Origin: Sipunculus nudus
Taxonomy: Eukaryota; Annelida; Sipuncula; Golfingiida; Sipunculidae
NCBI GenBank assembly: GCA_026874595.1
Contig: CM049317.1
Location: forward strand, 39,460,401 to 39,524,400
DNA: 64,000 bases
Direction of reading: 5' to 3'
The stretch's first letter is position 1, and each line of letters begins with the position of its first letter. Below, piece by piece: positions 58,875-64,000 of the stretch. A model generated the notes under the pieces. It was not told the origin of the DNA. It made no database searches and saw nothing but the letters and a program-made list of their open reading frames with translations. The position numbers were made by a program, and so were the translations under genes.

Positions 58875-59904
58875 TTTTTAGCCCTCAGCCCTTAGGCTGA
58901 TGGGCTATTGTCGTCACCCAAGCTGTCCGTCCGTCCGTCCGGAGTCCGTTAACTTTTACCTTGTGAGCGGGATATCTCTAAAAGGATTCACCGTAAGAAT
59001 TTTATTTTCTTGGTGAAGATGTACATTGACAAAATCTGGGTCAAGTTCGAAGATGGGTGACCTTGACCTATTTTTCAACGTTTTAGAGCCGATTATAGAA
59101 AAACACTTAGAAACCTATTTCTCAGGAACCACTGTGTGGATTTTCACAAAACTTACTATAACTATAGGGAGTGGTAGTCTGTACCTGCTGCACTAGTTAG
59201 GGGCGCCACCTACGATTTCAGTTTTTCAATTAATTTTTCTCAGATTTTTTTAGTTTGGCCTTGTGAGCGGGATAACTCTAAAAGGATTCACTGTAGGAAT
59301 TTTATTTCTTCAGTGAAGATGTATATTGACAAAATCTTAGTCAAGTTCGAAGATAGGTGACCTTGACCTATTTGCTATGTTTTAGAGCCGATTATAGAAA
59401 AACAATTAGAAGCTTATATCTCAGGAACCATTGGGTGGATTTTTACAAAACTCACTATGCACATTAGGACTGATGGTCTGTACCTGCTGCAAAAGTAAGG
59501 GGTGCCACTTACAATTTCTGATTTTAAATGAATTTTTACTGGATTTTTCAACTTTGGCCTTGTGAGCGGGATGTCTCCAAAGGTATTCAACACGTTAACT
59601 TCATTTCTTCAGTGCTGATGCATATTTATAAAATCTTGGTAATGTTCAAGGATGGGTGACCTTGACCTACTTTTCAAGGTCACATAGCTTAGAATAGAGT
59701 AAAACTTGAGAGCTTATTTCTCAGGAAGCATTTGGTGGATTGTTATGAAACATGGTACATACCTCTCCAGTTTAAATTTATAAATGAGACATGTACATAT
59801 ATACATCCATGTGAGAACAATTATTTCGTACTTGTTACTGTTACTGCCTATAAACACTATTCTTTTTGCTGAGGGCTTTTGTCAGCTTCTGCTGATATTC
59901 TAGT
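58875..59904 (+). mobile_element. Complete family B element (Helitron-like, non-autonomous)
   Basis: 5' end TTTTTAGCCCTCAGCCCTTA, with a strong hairpin at 58881-58905 (GCCC TCAGCC / GGCTGA T GGGC, loop CTTA). GTCCGTCCGTCCGG follows at 58926-58940. Three internal modules of about 301 bp start at 58959, 59260 and 59561 (ccttgtgagcgggat). The 3' end has GCTGAGGGC (59868-59876), the inverse of GCCCTCAGC; hairpin TCAGC-TTCT-GCTGA (59882-59895); then TATT and CTAG before T. CTAG fits the Helitron 3' CTRR rule. No Rep/helicase is encoded. Confidence 0.82.
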
Positions 59905-60061
59905 TAACAGCAGTTGGTGGCTTTGGTCCAGGGGTTGCTGAGACCAGGGCTCACTCTGTCTGAGCCTGTGTGAATGTGGCTAGCAGTGTTGTAACTGAAG
60001 GATACAGATAAACACCAGAGACATGGTGTAAACATTATGTTTTGTATTCTGTTGCATGCAG
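59905..60061 (+). other. Intron between repeats
   Basis: Unique sequence, slightly GC-richer, ending in an acceptor-like TGTTGCATGCAG. Confidence 0.4.
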
Positions 60062-60082
60062 CACAGCTAACTTTGATACAAG
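60062..60082 (+). other. Candidate 21-nt microexon
   Basis: CACAGCTAACTTTGATACAA plus G lies between an AG (60060-60061) and a consensus donor AAG/gtaagtt. The 21-nt length keeps phase 2 to 2, matching the end of the NTPase exon at 56140, and would add about seven residues (S/TANFDT). Vertebrate TANC has no obvious insertion here, so it would be an optional exon or a chance match. Confidence 0.22.
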
Positions 60083-60483
60083 GTAAGTTAAGCAGATCTT
60101 GCCAAAAGCATGAAACCAGTAGTGCTTCATATTGTACCTCTGTTGTGCATAGATTTCTCCTTTTTCAGCTTAGCTGACTTTCAGCAATGCTGAGCCATGG
60201 TGATCACCCTTTGTCTGTCGTCCTCCTGTCCACACATCCAGTTGATTGCTGTCTGTCAGCAGGGTACAATTCATTACCACAGGATCTAGAAACTTCTTAC
60301 TGAATGTCCATGGAGATCCATAAAAAATCTCATTGAAAACCTGAAATTAGGTCACTGTGACCTTTATCCTCCTAATTGTGGGGCTTATTTGTACACCCCA
60401 GAATAATTGCATGTATCTGCCAAAACAAAGTTTTGTGGATTTTATGTTTTCAGCTGAGTTCCACGTCACATTTGTGTCTAGAG
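60083..60483 (+). repeat. Diverged family A head
   Basis: From about 60165 there is TTCAGCTTAGCTGACTTT, then tttgtctgtcgtcctcctg and acaccccagaataattg. It continues to the hAT-like insertion at 60484. Confidence 0.65.
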
Positions 60484-60666
60484 CAGAGTTGGGTCCAAGT
60501 ACTTTTTAAAGTTCCAGAGTATGAGTACTGAGAACTTTAAAAGTACTTGAGTATGAGTACTTTTCCATTTTTCAAAAGTACTCGAGTATGAGTACCAAGT
60601 ACTCAAAATGTACTCATGAGTACTTTAATGAGTACTTATTGTAGCCAAACTTATTTTATGATGTTA

Positions 60667-61005
60667 TTGTATCCCCAGACAAAGTCGGGGGGATACTATG
60701 TTTTCATACCGGTCCCGCCGCCGCCGCATATAAATCTTGTTGGCGCGATAACCCAAAAAATATTTCATGGAACTTGACCAAACTTGGTATATGTATAGAT
60801 ATGGGTAAGAGGATGAGGCCTATTTAAAATGCGGTCATGACCTTTACTAGGAGAGTGTCCTTGACCTTGAATAGGTCCAATTTTGGGGAAAATCACACAA
60901 ATTCTTTAATATCTCAAGAAATCTTGCATGGATTTATCCAAAAATCAATTTGTTGGAAGATCATGGATAGGGTTGTCATGTTCCAGAAACTGGTGGCGCC
61001 ACCCA
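60667..61005 (+). repeat. Family D repeat nested in the hAT-like element
   Basis: Begins TTGTATCCCCAGACAAAGTC, then ggtcccgccgccgccgc, 'aacttgaccaaacttggta' and the palindrome GGTGGCGCCACC at 60992-61003. The text tattgtatccc recurs just after it (61007-61017), a possible flanking repeat. Confidence 0.6.
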
Positions 61006-62155
61006 TTATTGTATCCCAGTGGCATATTACAACAAGGAATGAGGCGATAGTAATACGTAATATTAATAGAATATTACAGGATTTTAAAGTTAGCAAGAGT
61101 TATATTACTATTGACAGAAAAGAAATTTGAACCAGTAAAATTAAGTAATAGTACCCCAAGAATAATAGCTATTACCTTTCTATTACAACCATAGGCTAAC
61201 TCATCTGATGAATGAAGTGTTTGTTTGATTAGGTTGATAGAGCACAGTAAAGGGCCCAGTGAAGTGTGATTAGTTAATGCTGGGAGCGTGGTCCTGTGGG
61301 CACTGAACAGAAGTCTTTGGCTTGAGGTTAACCCCAGAATATGTTTGTAGATTTATTAAGTAGGCTTGGTCATTAAACATTGGAGAAGTCCTTTGTGAGC
61401 ATACACAGTATTTTGGGCAAGTTATTGTCAGCTGATAGTAGAATGTGATGCTTCAGCCTATGTTGTAGTAGCTAAGGGGTGTATGGTCTGATATTCACAT
61501 CTTTTCATGGGTTAATCAGTTGAGCCACAGGCTTTGAATAGAGCTTATCACAGACTGCAGTTCCCACTGAAAATCTGCTAAACCTACAATCACATTTTGT
61601 TACATATATAAATCAATTCAAGCTTGATTAGCCCAGGCCTCAGAGCACTGCTGACTTCATGTTATGTTAAACAGGTTCTGAGTATATTTAATTGTATTGA
61701 ATTGTGGCAAACCTTAACTTCTTTTATTTTGGGATCTTTTAATAATTAGAATGTTTCTCTTAAAATATTACTCGGTATGAATTTATTTATTTAATGTTTT
61801 ATTGAATATTTTGTTGTACTGATATTGCTGCAAATATATAGTGTTGTACACATTAATTACATGAATTTATTAATAATAAAAGAGTTCAATTTATATTTTA
61901 TACTAAATAAAAGTGATAGTATTAGTAATAGAAGACAAGTAATAGTAAAAGTAGTATTAATCGATGGGAAAATGCTGTAATAGTATCAGTTATAATAACA
62001 GACGGATTACTTTAAGTACTATTATATTTGATATTATGTATATTATATATTATATATAATATCTCACTATGATAGTATATATACTATAATAAACTATTTC
62101 TAATATTATAAATTGAGATTAAAGTTAATTTAGAAATTTTAATGAAATATGAAAT
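61006..62155 (+). other. Interior of the hAT-like element
   Basis: AT-rich, with clustered 'taatagta' and 'agtaatag' units at 61045-61180 and 61910-62060, possibly the ends of a further nested element. An AT stretch lies at 62035-62095. No coding frame. Confidence 0.4.
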
Positions 62156-62329
62156 ACGCAAAAGTACTCATGAATTACTAATATGAGTACCGAGTACTTT
62201 CAAAGTACTTGAGTACAAGTACAAGCTTTTGTGATTTTTAAAAAGTACTCAAGTACGAGTACTGAGTACTCAAAAAAGTACTCATGAGCACCAGTACTAT
62301 GAGTACGAGTACTTTTGGACCCAACTCTG

Positions 62330-64000
62330 GTCCAGACAACTCATCTTAGACTCATGGATCAATCTTTCTAAAACCTGGCATAAATATTGGGTCACATGTG
62401 AACTGGTGCCTATCAAAAATTGTTGGCGCCACCTGCAATCCTTTTTACACAGTGTCCATTTTTAGCTCAGCTGACTGAAAGTCATCTGAGCTATAGTGAT
62501 CACTCTTTGTCCGGCGTCTGGCCATCTGTCTGTCCCTTAAAAAGGCACAAATCATAACCACTGGGTCTGGAATCTTCTTACTTCACATCTAGGGAGGTCA
62601 ATGAAAACCTTGGAAACCAGAAATCAGGTCTCTGTTACCCATAACCTCTGAGCTATGGGGCTCCGAAGTACCCCCCAGAATAATGAAAATTTTATACGAA
62701 AGCTCAAGCTTACAAATTATTTTCTCTATTTTTGAGACCTCAACAGATGCAGTCATCTGTTAACAGGGCACAAATTGGAACGACTGGACCTAGAATCAAG
62801 TATCTTGACATGCAGGGAGGCCCATGAAAAGTCTCCTTTGAAACCTGAAATTAGGTCTCTGTCACCCATACTGTCCGAGCTATGGGTCTCCAAAGTACCA
62901 TCTGAATAATAGTAGAAAATTTGATACAAAAGCTCAAGTATCTGAACAACTAATGCATTAATCACCATGATTCTTTGCATGGATATAGATCATGGAGTGT
63001 TTCATCAGCTTCTGCAGACTGGTGGCGCCACCTGTATTTTTTCGATTTTTATGATTTATCTATTTTTGAGACCTTAAAAGATGCAGTCATCTGTTAACAG
63101 GGCACAAATGGTAACCACTAGATCTAGAATCATCTTTCTTGACATGCTGGGAGGCCCATTAAAAGTCTCCTTGGAAACCTAAAATTAGGTGTCTGTCATC
63201 CATATTGTCAAAGCTATTGGGCTCAGAAGTACCCCCCAGAATAACTCAAAATTTGATACCAAAGCTTTAGTATCTTAACAACAATTGCATTGATCGGCAT
63301 CATTTTTTGCATGCATATGCATCATGGAGTGTTTCATCAGTTCTGCAGACTGGTGGCACCAACTGGCCTTCTTTCGAATTTTATGCATTTTTATCTTTAT
63401 ATTATTTGAGACCTTCAAAGATGTGGCCGTCTGTTAACATGGCACAAATTGTAACCATTGGTCCTCGAATCTTCTCACTTGACATCCAGGGAGGTCTGTG
63501 AAAAATATCCTTTGAAACTTGAAATTAGGTCTCTGTTACCCATATTCTCTGAGCTAAGGGGCTTATAAACCCCCCCCCCCCAACATAATTAAAATTTGAT
63601 ACCACGCAGGGCACAAATCATAACCATTGGACCTGAAATTTTTCAACTTAAAATACAGAGAGGTCCATAAAAAGTCTCCTAGGAAACGTGAAATTAGGTC
63701 TCTGTTACATATATTTTCTGAGCTATGGGGCTTATAAGCACCCCTCAGAATCATTGAAAATTTGAAACCAAAGTAGGGCACAAATCATAACCATTGGGCC
63801 CAGAATCTTCTAACTTGATATCCTGAGAGGTCCTCAAAAGTTCTCCCCAGAAACCTGAAATTTGGTCATTGTGACCTATATTCTCAGGGTTTTGGGGTAT
63901 GTTTGAGCACCCCAGATACAATGCTAAATACACACTAATTGCCAGATACCTCAGATAAGGCTGGTTGGATTGTCATCAAATTTGTTGTGCTTATGGGTCT
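62330..64000 (+). repeat. Tandem family A modules
   Basis: Head TTTTTAGCTCAGCTGACTG at 62459, followed by repeated modules starting at about 62745, 63090, 63430, 63605 and 63775. Each has agggcacaaat..taacca, aggtc..aaaagtctcct and gaaattaggtctctgttac. Palindrome at 63021-63032; C-run at 63570-63580. It continues beyond the window edge. Confidence 0.8.

Larger units (their letters stand above)
60484..62329. mobile_element. hAT-like element with GAGTACTT-rich ends
   Basis: Ends CAGAGTTGGGTCCAAGTACT (60484) and AGTACTTTTGGACCCAACTC plus TG (to 62329) are inverted repeats. Flanks GTCTAGAG (60476-60483) and GTCCAGAC (62330-62337) look like an 8-bp target duplication with two mismatches, and GTCTAGAG fits the nTCTAGAn preference of hAT elements. 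Both ends are dense in overlapping gagtactt/aagtactc palindromic units (60515-60640, 62160-62315). No transposase frame. The interior is disturbed by a family D repeat and by AT-rich 'taatagta' text. Confidence 0.8.

Overview
This is a eukaryotic, AT-rich, intron-dominated window from an animal genome. The dispersed repeats (GTCC-rich heads, blocks of AGGTCAAAGGTCA, a V-SINE/Meta-like tRNA SINE) are of a kind I associate with marine molluscs, especially bivalves. That assignment is inference and could not be checked here.

The one clear host gene lies on the + strand: an orthologue of the TANC1/TANC2/rolling pebbles scaffold family. Six exons (445-687, 10293-10805, 14025-14219, 42280-42401, 52960-53101, 55000-56140) and a seventh found inside the 28-kb intron (24463-24564) join with consistent splice phases. 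Together they encode a proline-rich N-terminal part, the conserved ITRFGYLLGDR block, the segment leading into the NTPase (LSFEVP, FVGREWLF), the P-loop GGPGQGKT, and a large exon holding the rest of the STAND-type NTPase. The ankyrin and TPR parts of the family must lie beyond the right edge; the first exon lies beyond the left edge. Weaker exon candidates are at 28853-28930, 21187-21279 and 60062-60082.

Most of the rest is transposon-derived. Three repeat families (called A, B and C here) share one design: a short terminal inverted repeat preceded by a T-run, a GTCC-rich tract near the 5' end, internal tandem modules, and a 3' end made of the inverted repeat, a hairpin and CTTGTT or CTAGTT. 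This resembles non-autonomous Helitron/Helentron-type rolling-circle elements. Families A and C, and an unrelated family D, also carry a perfect 12-bp palindrome, GGTGGCGCCACC, at least 16 times in the window.

Layout: 0.8-10.0 kb, A and C elements with a SINE; 10.9-13.9 kb, repeat family E and C modules; 14.3-15.1 kb, a 26-bp minisatellite; 15.8-24.1 kb, A, C and B-like arrays, partly inverted; 25.1-28.8 kb, an A/G block split by a 2.0-kb TA-flanked DNA transposon; 30.0-30.6 and 40.2-41.1 kb, two Ty3/gypsy gag remnants on the minus strand; 31.75-38.32 and 43.69-49.65 kb, two copies of a 6-kb composite of C and A elements; 53.2-54.7 kb, a single A element filling most of an intron; 56.6-57.1 kb, a minisatellite; 58.9-59.9 kb, a complete B element; 60.5-62.3 kb, a hAT-like element with a family D insertion; 62.5-64.0 kb, tandem A modules.
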